Below are positions 1 to 8,507 of a stretch of DNA of 64,000 nt, in pieces. Position numbers and translations under genes: made by a program. The stretch comes from Marinifilum flexuosum (GTDB lineage: Bacteria; Bacteroidota; Bacteroidia; Bacteroidales; Marinifilaceae): positions 248,001-312,000 of the forward strand of contig NZ_RAPQ01000009.1 of the NCBI RefSeq assembly GCF_003610555.1. The letters run 5' to 3'. Position 1 is the first letter of the stretch. Every line of letters starts with the position of its first letter. The notes beneath the pieces were generated by a model, which did no database searches, was not told the origin of the DNA, and saw only the letters and a list, made by a program, of their open reading frames with translations.

Positions 1-1139
1 GAATTTAAAGAAGATCTTAAATAAGCAATCGATCTTTTCTTTTCTGTATCGAGTATTTTATTAACTCTACCAAAGTCAATTTTTTCCTGTAGCTTTAGCT
101 CTATCGAATCATCAATCTCAGTAATCAATCGATCCTCCAAACCAAAAATCTTAAGCAATGTGGTAAAACGTGACATTCCTCTTTTCTTGTTTCCCAAGGC
201 AAAGAATGGTTTATTGAAAATGACACAAAATACAGTACCATGAAACGAATCTGTGATAACAAACTCAGCATCCATAAAGCCTTTTATCCATTCTGTTACT
301 TTTGGACATATACATTGATCCAGTTCTTTTTTTCCGACATTTCTAAACAAATTCTTTGGCATGGTAGAAAAAGACTCAAATCCCAATTGTTTTTCAACCA
401 TTTCAACCATCTTAAGAACCCTTGGGTTTCTATCAAGAATATAGGTAAGAAGCTTTTTATTATGCATTGGTAAATTATCGTTTTCAACCAATTGTATATA
501 TTCCTCTTTCTCAACCAACATGGTTGGATCCAAAAATTGATCGGCTTTGATATTGAAGTACTTTTCGCACAAATCGATGCCAGATAACTCACGAACCCCA
601 ACAGCATCAAATTGTTCAATTAATTTTTTACAGGCTGCTGTTTCTTTATTCGAATATTCCCAAGAATCAACACCAAATGAGGCAGCATAAGAGATTTTCT
701 TGGAACCTTCATTTTGGGGTAAAAAACCTAAATAATGATTTGCTATGTCCGGAGAATACTTTGGTCTCCACACCTGATCACTTCCAACTACCCATGCATC
801 AAACTTTTGCTCTTGCAAAGTCTTAAAATCCTTCTCTGAATTTAAGTAATTGGTTAATTCAATATGCTCATCAATAAATTTACGGGTATGTTGCGCAATG
901 AGGGTAGCCTCCTTCTTTGTAGGCCAAGTTCTCACAACAACTTTCTTCCCAAAACAATATCTTTGCACAAATCTCTTTCCGAATGATAGGGTTTTAAACA
1001 TCCAGGACTCTCCTTTCGAGGTTCTATTTACCGTTAGCACCTTGTGTCCCATTTTCTTCAAGACAGATTGCATTGCGTAGGCTTGCAAAATACCTCCATA
1101 ATTGGAATTAAATGGTAATGTTACGATTCCTATCTTCAT
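1..1139 (-). CDS. Polysaccharide pyruvyl transferase family protein (3' end beyond window)
   Basis: Open reading frame read on the minus strand from ATG at 1139 to the left edge without a stop, about 379 residues visible. It starts MKIGIVTLPFNSNYGGILQ, the typical N-terminus of the PF04230 family, with the GSDQVWRPKY block near residue 120 and ITDSFHGTVFC near residue 300, the two hallmark motifs of these enzymes. The family adds pyruvate ketals or acts as a related glycan transferase in capsule and exopolysaccharide synthesis. It is the last visible gene of the minus-strand exopolysaccharide operon, 40 bp after the flippase. The C-terminus is cut by the window edge, so this is a partial gene, not a truncated one. 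The substrate cannot be told from sequence. Confidence 0.85.
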   Translation of the reverse strand, partial: MKIGIVTLPFNSNYGGILQAYAMQSVLKKMGHKVLTVNRTSKGESWMFKTLSFGKRFVQRYCFGKKVVVRTWPTKKEATLIAQHTRKFIDEHIELTNYLNSEKDFKTLQEQKFDAWVVGSDQVWRPKYSPDIANHYLGFLPQNEGSKKISYAASFGVDSWEYSNKETAACKKLIEQFDAVGVRELSGIDLCEKYFNIKADQFLDPTMLVEKEEYIQLVENDNLPMHNKKLLTYILDRNPRVLKMVEMVEKQLGFESFSTMPKNLFRNVGKKELDQCICPKVTEWIKGFMDAEFVITDSFHGTVFCVIFNKPFFALGNKKRGMSRFTTLLKIFGLEDRLITEIDDSIELKLQEKIDFGRVNKILDTEKKRSIAYLRSSLN

Positions 1140-1178
1140 GTTATTATTGATTAATTAAATTCTTAACTACTTATAAGT

Positions 1179-2723
1179 CTAAACCAATTTAGCAGGCATT
1201 TTACCTTTAAGTTTTGCCAACACTTTTTGTACTGGACTATAAATCAAATTCCTTTCGTATTCATTCATCGACATTTTCCAAAAAACAGGCAGATAAACAG
1301 CTACAAAACAAACTATTCCAACTGCAAGTTTTAGCAATGAATCTAACTCAACCCATCTTAATATTACAAAGACTAGCAGACTAAGAATAAAGGGAACGAG
1401 AGCCATTCTACCAATTTCTTTCCAAAAACGTGGGATATCAATTTTCTCTTTTTTATAGTAGTAGATATTCATCCCAATCCATTGACCTAATATCATTCCA
1501 ATAGCAATTGCAACAGCACTACCAATTCCTTGGAACTTGTCAACAAGAATCAATTGTAACACCACACTAAACGAAGCTAATCCCAAATAAAAAAGTGATC
1601 GAAATTTTACTTTGTTGCGTGCCAATAGAATGGTAATTCCAATATTTTGGATTAAAGGAACAGTTAACGGAACAATTAGAAGAAGTGCAATAATATAGGT
1701 TTGAGCATAATCGGCACCGGCCCAAATAATCACAAACTGCTGACCAAATAAAACAAATCCACACAGAATTAAGGACAATATTATAAACTGAATGCGACCA
1801 GTACGAATGAACAAATCGGATATTTCCTTTTCGGATGATTGCTTGGTAGCCATAGCTGTTACCTTAGGCAAAAATACTCCAGGAATAGCTGTTGAGAAGT
1901 TACGATACATTTGCTGTAATTGAATGGCTACAGCGAAAACTGCAACTGCCGCCGTACCTACTTTGGCTCCCAAAATCAATTGTCCTGAGCTCCAATACAA
2001 GCGATCTACAATTACACCCAGGAAAATAAAAAATGAATACCCGGCAATTTCTTTAAACAAATCTTTTTGAAAGCCTTTAAAGCGTACTTTAATTTTAATT
2101 CCATATCTACAGTAGCAGAAATTGGAAACCTGGATAATTACATTTAATACAGTCATCAAAGCAACCATACCAATTGCTCTATAGCCCATCATCAATAACA
2201 ATATCATTATTGATGTGTTAAAAACAATGTATCCTATTCGTAAAACTCGTTGAAAAACAAACTTTTCGTATGCAGTAATAATTGAATTAAAAATGGTTAA
2301 CGGAAAAGTAATTCCTAAATTAAAGGTCATCAACAAAATCATCACTTCAACCTTGTATAACTCTTCCGAAGTTAGGCTATCTCCATAAAAAAAATCGACA
2401 TTAAAATAAAGGGCAATACCTAATGCTACAGCTATTAGCCCAATTGCCGAATAAACCAAAACAAACATTCCATACATGGAATTTAATTCCTTGAGTTTTC
2501 CTTCAGCTCTAAATTTGGCAGTATATCTTACAATGGTATTTCCCAATCCAAAATCCAGCACAGTTAAATAAGCCATTATTGAAGCCACAATTGCATACAA
2601 ACCATACTCGCTCTGCCCCATCATGCGCAACATGTATGGAGTATAGAACAATGCAACCAGATTACTCAAACCAAGTATTCCATAGGAAAGTAGCGCTCCT
2701 GCTTTTAACTGATTTACCTGCAT
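1179..2723 (-). CDS. Polysaccharide (O-unit) flippase, MATE/Wzx-like
   Basis: 514 residues with about 12-14 strongly hydrophobic helices and little else, beginning QLKAGALLSYGILGLSNLVALFYTPYMLRMMG, the usual opening of the MVF/MATE-like oligosaccharide flippases. These move undecaprenyl-linked repeat units across the inner membrane. It starts 8 bp after the stop of the chain-length gene and precedes the pyruvyl transferase gene, which fits an assembly operon. Length matches the family (450-520). The sugar unit it moves is unknown. Confidence 0.85.
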   Translation of the reverse strand: MQVNQLKAGALLSYGILGLSNLVALFYTPYMLRMMGQSEYGLYAIVASIMAYLTVLDFGLGNTIVRYTAKFRAEGKLKELNSMYGMFVLVYSAIGLIAVALGIALYFNVDFFYGDSLTSEELYKVEVMILLMTFNLGITFPLTIFNSIITAYEKFVFQRVLRIGYIVFNTSIMILLLMMGYRAIGMVALMTVLNVIIQVSNFCYCRYGIKIKVRFKGFQKDLFKEIAGYSFFIFLGVIVDRLYWSSGQLILGAKVGTAAVAVFAVAIQLQQMYRNFSTAIPGVFLPKVTAMATKQSSEKEISDLFIRTGRIQFIILSLILCGFVLFGQQFVIIWAGADYAQTYIIALLLIVPLTVPLIQNIGITILLARNKVKFRSLFYLGLASFSVVLQLILVDKFQGIGSAVAIAIGMILGQWIGMNIYYYKKEKIDIPRFWKEIGRMALVPFILSLLVFVILRWVELDSLLKLAVGIVCFVAVYLPVFWKMSMNEYERNLIYSPVQKVLAKLKGKMPAKLV

Positions 2724-2731
2724 AGCCTTAA

Positions 2732-4942
2732 TTATTTTAATTTTTTTGAATAAATCTGAAAAGAGATCACTTTCTTTATGAACCTTCTAATTAAAGATCT
2801 TTCTCCTGGAATTTCACCTATCATTTTCTCCATCTCATCCAACTCTACTCCATTCAGAATTACTCCTTGTTTTAAGTGCTGTGTCTGTTTTTCTAATTTT
2901 ACCAATGCATTTTTATCGGCACTACTCCAACTGCGATTAGCTCTAACGGTAAGCAATGCAAGGTCTGCGTCCGAGAATAATTTTACTGGATAGTTATTTA
3001 AATTTATTGATGGAATTTCAACCAATACAAGATCATATGTAGACAATTCCACATTTTTATTTTTTACAAGATTACTAACCGAAGTACATTTTAAAGTTTC
3101 ACCATCTGCATCAAAAATAAGCTGTTCTATCTCAGAATCTTCGTTATTTTCCTTATGATTTATCAACAAACACTTGAACCCTTTAGTTTTCATGTGTTCC
3201 AATAAAAAATTACCTAAACAGGTCTTCCCTTCACCATCTTGAGTACTATAAATAATTGCTTTTATTGGCCCTTTACTTTCAATACCGTTTACCAGATTAA
3301 AAATTCCCTGAAAAAGTTTGTTTACTGACAATCGCTTTAATTCCGCATAATCACGTCTACGGGCTTTCTTAAGCATATTAGGAAAAGTAGAAATTACACT
3401 AAGCTTGGTTAACTTCTGTGCATTGGCAACATTGCGAATATTTGGATTTAAGAAATCAAGAGCTATTATCACAAAAGCAGGAATGATAAATCCAATCACC
3501 ATACCTATCAACAATAGTATTTTACGTTTGCTCGGTTCTGATTTCAATGGAAAGTTTGGTTCTTCAGAAACCTTTAAGTTGGTGTTCAACTCCAAATTTT
3601 GTTGTTTCAATTTCGCAACGTTCAAACTATGCAAAATGGAAAGGTACTCTTTCTCAGCAATATCAATTTTTCGCTCTAACCTCTTCATTGTTGCTCCTTT
3701 GGGAGCATATTCCTTCACCAATCTTTCAAATTCCTTGTTTTTTTCATCGCCCACCAACATTTTTGCACGAGTCGATTCATAAGCAACCACATTAACCAAC
3801 CATTGATCAAGAACTGATGTGGAATTAATTCCACCAACTGAATTATCGATAAAGTATGCTTGATTGATTGAATTTCTTAATTTTTCCTGAAGCTCAAACG
3901 ACTTTGCTCTCATTACAGCAATTTCATCCTGATAGTGCGTATCCGTTATGGTGTCGAACTCCGCCTGATAATCCTTTACTGAAATTTCGATATTAAGCTC
4001 AGCTATTTGATTACGAAGTTTGATAATTTCAGCATTATTCAACTCTTTCTTTTGTTGCACTGTTAATTTGTCTTCCAGTACTTTCAAAACAGCCTCTGAA
4101 GCCTTCAACTCCATTTTCAACTCATTATAATAGGCAGAAAATCGCTCTTTCTGAATAGTAATATGTTCTGATTGCTCGTAGTAGTTGATAATATTATTCT
4201 GTTTATTAAATTTCAGCAATTGATCTTCTGACTTATCTAACTTAACTTGTGCATCATCTAGTTGATTTTGAAAATATTTTAAGATTGCATCCGATTGAAC
4301 TAGCTTGATGGCAGAGTATTTTTCGACAAAAACTTCATTAAAAATCTGTAATGTTTGTTTACAAATTCCAGGATCATTGGATTTGTAGGTGATCTCAATC
4401 ATGTCACTCGAGTAAAGGCGTCTCACCTTTAGTTTCGAAAGAATTTTTTCAAAGCTATAAACCGGATGATTCAAATAAGATAATTCGTAAATAAAATTCT
4501 CAAAATCTTTATTCTTATAGCTTAAGAAATTCTTGTAGGTTTCTTCATAATTTCCTTCAACCACCAATTGAGACACTTCATCAGGTACAATTCGTTTAAG
4601 ATTCGAATACGATTCTCTGGATATAATTTCCTTTGTTGGTTTTTCAAGAAGCATGTGATGCACAAACAAACGAAGACCAACTTCTTCTGCAGTTCCCCTT
4701 GAGTTGATGACATTGATAAGATTATCGAAAGCAGTTATCGTAGATTGCCTGTCCACCTTTGAACTTTCCAATGAGGTTAAATTGGCACCTGTTGCTATTC
4801 CTGTGTATATTTTGGTACGAGATGTATAAACCTTAGGCTCATCCTTTGTTAAATGAAATATCAAAGAAAATAACATTACCGGACCTAAAATTAGAATCAA
4901 GTAATGTTTTAACAGCAATCGTATGAAGTATATTATATTCAA
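2732..4942 (-). CDS. Wzz/GumC-type chain-length determinant with C-terminal BY-kinase-like domain
   Basis: 736 residues. A first transmembrane helix lies at about 8-30, followed by a long periplasmic part with coiled coil at about 215-330, a second helix at about 490-515, and a cytoplasmic P-loop domain from about 560. The P-loop reads STQDGEGKT, as in CpsD/Wzc kinases. The Walker A' site, normally ending in Asp (LLIDxD), reads LLINHKEN, the Walker B-like site reads LVEIPS, and there is no C-terminal tyrosine cluster, only one Tyr near the end. The protein therefore looks like a chain-length regulator with a divergent, possibly inactive autokinase domain. It starts just after the TolC-like gene and is followed by the flippase. 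Confidence 0.85.
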   Translation of the reverse strand: MNIIYFIRLLLKHYLILILGPVMLFSLIFHLTKDEPKVYTSRTKIYTGIATGANLTSLESSKVDRQSTITAFDNLINVINSRGTAEEVGLRLFVHHMLLEKPTKEIISRESYSNLKRIVPDEVSQLVVEGNYEETYKNFLSYKNKDFENFIYELSYLNHPVYSFEKILSKLKVRRLYSSDMIEITYKSNDPGICKQTLQIFNEVFVEKYSAIKLVQSDAILKYFQNQLDDAQVKLDKSEDQLLKFNKQNNIINYYEQSEHITIQKERFSAYYNELKMELKASEAVLKVLEDKLTVQQKKELNNAEIIKLRNQIAELNIEISVKDYQAEFDTITDTHYQDEIAVMRAKSFELQEKLRNSINQAYFIDNSVGGINSTSVLDQWLVNVVAYESTRAKMLVGDEKNKEFERLVKEYAPKGATMKRLERKIDIAEKEYLSILHSLNVAKLKQQNLELNTNLKVSEEPNFPLKSEPSKRKILLLIGMVIGFIIPAFVIIALDFLNPNIRNVANAQKLTKLSVISTFPNMLKKARRRDYAELKRLSVNKLFQGIFNLVNGIESKGPIKAIIYSTQDGEGKTCLGNFLLEHMKTKGFKCLLINHKENNEDSEIEQLIFDADGETLKCTSVSNLVKNKNVELSTYDLVLVEIPSINLNNYPVKLFSDADLALLTVRANRSWSSADKNALVKLEKQTQHLKQGVILNGVELDEMEKMIGEIPGERSLIRRFIKKVISFQIYSKKLK

Positions 4943-4947
4943 AATAT

Positions 4948-5691
4948 CTAATTTAAATTCAATTTAATACCTATGGATTCTTGCAACAGGTGAATGGCTA
5001 CAGTAAATTCGATTCTGATTTCCTCACATTCCAAACGCAGATTTAACAACTGACTTTTCTGTTTTGAATAGTCAGCCAATGGAATTTTTCCATTCCCATA
5101 ATTGACTTCAGTATCTGCCATCTGCATCTTCATTGTTTCCAACTCTGATGTTTTAATTATCAATTTGGCATGCGATCTAAGCAAATTCCCATATTGAGTA
5201 ACTACCAGTTTTCTTAGTTCGGAAACAACTTTATCCTTCTGATACTGCAGTTTCATTTTCTCACTTAAAGCCACCTCACGATCAACATTATCAAAAAGTG
5301 AGCTGAAAGGTATTTTTAAAGACAATCCAACACTGTACCTCTGTTGTTTTGCATTGGTAGTTCCAGTTGATTCATCTCCCAATGATTCATTAATTATAAG
5401 ATTATCAAACATCCCATATTTAGCAGAACCTGTAACACTAAAGTAAGACAGCCAATCTTTCTTTTCCGATTTTATTTTCAAATCCTGAATTAAAATATCA
5501 GCATCTATCATTTTGAGTAATGGAGAATGTATTACTGCTGAATCAAGCAATTGACCTAATGGAATAATCTTAGTTTTTAAATTATGCAAGTTCAATTCTT
5601 TATCAATTACCTCAGAAACCTGAGCATTACTAATAATTGATAAACTCATAATCAAAAGTGAAAATGATATTCTTGTAATATATCCTCTCAT
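4948..5691 (-). CDS. Half-length TolC-family outer-membrane protein
   Basis: 247 residues from ATG at 5691; an upstream in-frame ATG at 5754 would overlap the sugar transferase gene and add a non-signal-like extension, so the later start, which gives a signal peptide ending in ISNAQ, is preferred. The mature part has one OEP-like repeat: LGQLLDSAVIHSPLLK near the N-terminus, a beta-strand pair, and long amphipathic helices ending ECEEIRIEFTVAIHLLQESIG. Normal TolC proteins have two such repeats in 420-480 residues. It may work as a trimer-of-dimers channel or a periplasmic accessory for polysaccharide export. Position between initiating transferase and Wzz supports an export role (inference). 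Confidence 0.7.
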   Translation of the reverse strand: MRGYITRISFSLLIMSLSIISNAQVSEVIDKELNLHNLKTKIIPLGQLLDSAVIHSPLLKMIDADILIQDLKIKSEKKDWLSYFSVTGSAKYGMFDNLIINESLGDESTGTTNAKQQRYSVGLSLKIPFSSLFDNVDREVALSEKMKLQYQKDKVVSELRKLVVTQYGNLLRSHAKLIIKTSELETMKMQMADTEVNYGNGKIPLADYSKQKSQLLNLRLECEEIRIEFTVAIHLLQESIGIKLNLN

Positions 5692-5702
5692 TAAGATAAA
5701 TT

Positions 5703-6893
5703 TTAGACATTCTCTTTCTGAAATACTGCAGGAATGGTTCTTAGAATGATCCACATATCCTTCCAGAAAGAATATTTACTGTTAGCAATTTCAACGTATT
5801 TATTATCCAGACCTTTTCTCTCTTCCGGTGACATCTTTGAAGTTTTACCACGAGCTTCAACCTGCCACAAACCAGTAATTCCAGCAGGACCGTTAAATCG
5901 ATCCGTCCATTCGTCGGTTGTTAGCATTTCTGCTTCGTACAATGGCAAAGGTCGGTTACCTACAATCGACATATCTCCACGAATCACATTGATTAACTGT
6001 GGCAATTCATCAATACTTAATTTTCTAATGATATGCCCTACTTTGGTAATCCTTGGGTCATTTTCGAATTTTACAAAAGCTTTATCCTGCTTTTGTTTTT
6101 GGCGCTGGATGTGAGTATTCTCTTCCACCTCTTCTTCATCACCAAACAAAATTGTCGATCCCTCAGCAACACTGTTTTCTTCAATAACCTCTGCAAGCTC
6201 TGGTTCAGTTTCCTCTGATTGATACTGATTCAAATGCTCCAACTCCTTTAATCGCTTATCTGCATCAGGATACATCGAACGTAATTTTAAGAAATTAAAT
6301 ATTCTATAACCAGTACCTACTCTTTTAGATATGTAATAAACCTTTCCACTGGATTCCAAACGAATAGCAGCAACAAACACAAGCAACAATGGCGAAAGTG
6401 CTATTAATGCCAAGCTTGCAAAAACAATATCAAAACACCTTTTAAAGAATGGTGTTGTGTAAACTTTTACATCTTTATTCTCTTGAATCTTATTAAACTT
6501 CATGTGCACCTGTAGCACCTTGAGAAAATTCACACGATTCAAAATCGTTTCTGCCTCAACCGGTTTTGCATAAACATCGCTGATTTTTTGCTCAATTGCA
6601 CGCTTTATAATTTCAGGTTCTTTCTCGGCAACAAGCAACAAATATGGAATGGATCTTTTTTCATCATACTTCTCAATAAATACAGTATGAAAATCCAAAC
6701 CATTTCTTCCTGGCAAATCTAATTCGCTAATTACGCCATCTACTCTTTCATTATTTTCAATCCACTCCGATGCTTGCAATGGATTTGCATGATGTATTAG
6801 CTTAACCTTCCCGTTCAACTCCTTAAAACTGGACAGAACAGACTCGTCGGAACCAATGTACATCAGTTTCATTTGTCGGTTTGTAGCATTCAT
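5703..6893 (-). CDS. Initiating sugar transferase (WbaP/WcaJ type) with N-terminal degenerate receiver domain
   Basis: 396 residues. Residues 1-125 have the receiver fold pattern, but the phosphoacceptor Asp of the usual TDLxMP motif is Glu (SELDLPGRNG) and the acidic pair at the N-terminus is reduced to one Asp (YIGSDES); the conserved Lys is kept in YAKPVE. A membrane hairpin at about 150-180 leads into the bacterial sugar transferase domain, with FNFLKLRSM, DPRITKVGHIIRKLSIDELPQ, MSIVGNRPLP and GITGLWQVEARG. These enzymes move a sugar phosphate to undecaprenyl phosphate, the first step of exopolysaccharide synthesis. An acidic insertion of about 50 residues lies in the catalytic domain. 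The gene starts 7 bp after the response regulator gene. Confidence 0.88.
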   Translation of the reverse strand: MNATNRQMKLMYIGSDESVLSSFKELNGKVKLIHHANPLQASEWIENNERVDGVISELDLPGRNGLDFHTVFIEKYDEKRSIPYLLLVAEKEPEIIKRAIEQKISDVYAKPVEAETILNRVNFLKVLQVHMKFNKIQENKDVKVYTTPFFKRCFDIVFASLALIALSPLLLVFVAAIRLESSGKVYYISKRVGTGYRIFNFLKLRSMYPDADKRLKELEHLNQYQSEETEPELAEVIEENSVAEGSTILFGDEEEVEENTHIQRQKQKQDKAFVKFENDPRITKVGHIIRKLSIDELPQLINVIRGDMSIVGNRPLPLYEAEMLTTDEWTDRFNGPAGITGLWQVEARGKTSKMSPEERKGLDNKYVEIANSKYSFWKDMWIILRTIPAVFQKENV

Positions 6894-6900
6894 GGTAATG

Positions 6901-7263
6901 TTATTTAATCAAACGTTCTATTCTTATCATTAATTCTTCAGGATTAAAAGGCTTCATGATGTAGTCTTCTGCCCCTAGTTTTAAACACTCAACACGAACA
7001 TTACTACTCTCCTGACTACTAAGAACAATAATTGGAATATCATTAAAATATCCACTCTCTTTAATACGCTTGATTAATTCGATACCATCCATATTAGGCA
7101 TCTGAAGATCGGTTAAAATAATGTCAGGAATATTACCAGACTGCAACCATGAGATAGCCTGTAATCCGTCATTTTTAGTAGTTACCTCGAACGAGGTTTG
7201 TAAGAAACGAACCATTAGCTGGCTCATCGAAGGTTTATCGTCTACAACTAGAATTTTTTTCAT
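6901..7263 (-). CDS. Single-domain response regulator (CheY-like)
   Basis: 120 residues from ATG at 7263 (MKKILVVDDKPSMSQ); longer in-frame starts up to 7368 add residues outside the receiver fold. All receiver residues are present: the DD pair in VVDDKPS, phosphoacceptor Asp in ILTDLQMPNMDG, Ser in VLSSQES, and Lys in YIMKPFNPEE. There is no output domain. It is the first gene of the exopolysaccharide operon, 7 bp before the sugar transferase that carries its own degenerate receiver, so it may control polysaccharide assembly by protein contact rather than by DNA binding (inference). Confidence 0.88.
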   Translation of the reverse strand: MKKILVVDDKPSMSQLMVRFLQTSFEVTTKNDGLQAISWLQSGNIPDIILTDLQMPNMDGIELIKRIKESGYFNDIPIIVLSSQESSNVRVECLKLGAEDYIMKPFNPEELMIRIERLIK

Positions 7264-7735
7264 AAATAAATTTAATGCGCTCATATAATAGAGCAATAAT
7301 CGATTCAAATAGTATAGTCTTTGGGCATTCACACTTAAAGTGTAAACTATCAGTACCGATTTACGCACACAGTCTAATTTTGTTTCTTTTTCAGCCCATA
7401 GAATACGATTCTCCTATCGAACAATAGAATATTAAGAATGATTATAAACAAAAATATCCCACAAAAAATTTGATTTAAAAATCATTCATTCAAGAGTTAA
7501 TAATCGACAAATACTATCCATTGAGTCGAATTTTTAGTCAATTAATAAAACAACAAGATTTCACCTCTCTAAATGCCTTAAACATGAAACAACGACATAT
7601 AAAAACATAATCATTTCTACCACTAACCTACAAGCCAAACCAAAAACTATACAATAATTTTATTGACATGATCATTAAAATACCGTAAATTGTATATCCC
7701 TTAACTTATTGATAGAACTTTAAAGCGTAGGAAAT
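7264..7735. other. AT-rich divergent intergenic region
   Basis: 472 bp between the exopolysaccharide operon (minus) and the PAS gene (plus). It should hold both promoters. On the minus strand one perfect -7 box TATTTTTG lies at 7456-7449, but no matching TTTG is found 19-21 bp upstream. On the plus strand TAATTTTG lies at 7375-7382, far from the gene. I see no gene, strong hairpin or repeat here. Confidence 0.5.
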
Positions 7736-8233
7736 ATGAATAATGATTTAACCCACACCAACGAAAGGTTTAGCATTTTAAGTAATTCAAGTGATTTTTT
7801 AAATATCATCTTGAATAATATCAGTTCATGTGTTATGCTTTTAGACAATGAACTTAAACTTAGAGCATTTAACGATCCATTAACTACTATTTTTTCAAAT
7901 AAGAAAAATCAGGAACTACTTTATCGTAAATGTGGTGAAGTATTGGGCTGTGCATATCAAATCGAAGAAGATAGTCCTTGTGGTTCTACCTCAAAATGTA
8001 ATACTTGCGAAATAAGAATATCAGCTCTTCTATCGTATGTTGAAAACAGACCTGTGTACAACGAAAGCCTTATTAAATCTTTTGTAGACTTTGAAGGAAA
8101 CAGAGAAGACAAACACCTTCAGCTCTCTACACGTTTATTTAAATATCGAGATGAAATTTATATTGTAGCCATAATCGATGACATTACTGAATTAAAAACT
8201 CTGCAGGTAGCAAAGCAAGAATTGTTACACTAA
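7736..8233 (+). CDS. Stand-alone PAS-domain protein with a four- to six-cysteine cluster
   Basis: 165 residues, no signal peptide. Residues about 22-60 begin a PAS-like fold (LNIILNNISSCVMLLDNELKLRAFNDP) and the C-terminus DDITELKTLQ is the usual end of a PAS sensor module, but no kinase or other output domain follows. Between them lies C-GEVLGC-(11)-C-GSTSK-C-NT-C, a spacing that appears in some PAS sensor kinases and suggests a bound metal or redox-sensitive cysteines. It is probably a sensor that acts through a partner. A terminator follows at 8263. Function not established. Confidence 0.65.
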   Translation: MNNDLTHTNERFSILSNSSDFLNIILNNISSCVMLLDNELKLRAFNDPLTTIFSNKKNQELLYRKCGEVLGCAYQIEEDSPCGSTSKCNTCEIRISALLSYVENRPVYNESLIKSFVDFEGNREDKHLQLSTRLFKYRDEIYIVAIIDDITELKTLQVAKQELLH

Positions 8234-8262
8234 TTACAATATTCGTTTTTAACAAATGCTAT

Positions 8263-8289
8263 GGAACTCCAAAAGAGTTCCTTTTTTTT
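8263..8289 (+). terminator. Rho-independent terminator of the PAS gene
   Basis: Perfect 7-bp stem GGAACTC / GAGTTCC with a 5-nt loop followed by eight T residues, 30 bp after the stop codon at 8233. Confidence 0.85.
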
Positions 8290-8318
8290 GTATCCATTTT
8301 TCCATACTTATATACAAT

Positions 8319-8353
8319 CAGTAATTTGTATACAAGCCTCAGTAATTCGTATA
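8319..8353 (+). promoter_or_regulatory. Direct repeat at 21-bp spacing, candidate AraC-type operator
   Basis: Two 14-bp copies, CAGTAATTTGTATA at 8319 and CAGTAATTCGTATA at 8340, differ at one base and are exactly 21 bp apart. AraC-family regulators bind direct half-sites two helical turns apart, and the next gene (8508) is an AraC-family regulator. A candidate autoregulatory site; no footprint evidence. Confidence 0.45.
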
Positions 8354-8418
8354 AATCTTCAAACATTGCAATGCGTAACTTTAAAATTACAATAATTAGC
8401 AAATTTTGTAGTGGGTAG

Positions 8419-8465
8419 AATTCACCATCAATTATCAATAGGAATTAGCAAATCGATGGTGAATT
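8419..8465. repeat. 11-bp inverted repeat upstream of the AraC-family gene
   Basis: AATTCACCATC at 8419-8429 and its exact complement GATGGTGAATT at 8455-8465, separated by 25 nt and ending 42 bp before the start codon. It could be a leader hairpin or a second operator. Confidence 0.45.
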
Positions 8466-8507
8466 ATTTACAAATATCTAACTATATTAAGACAAAATAT
8501 TTGAGAA

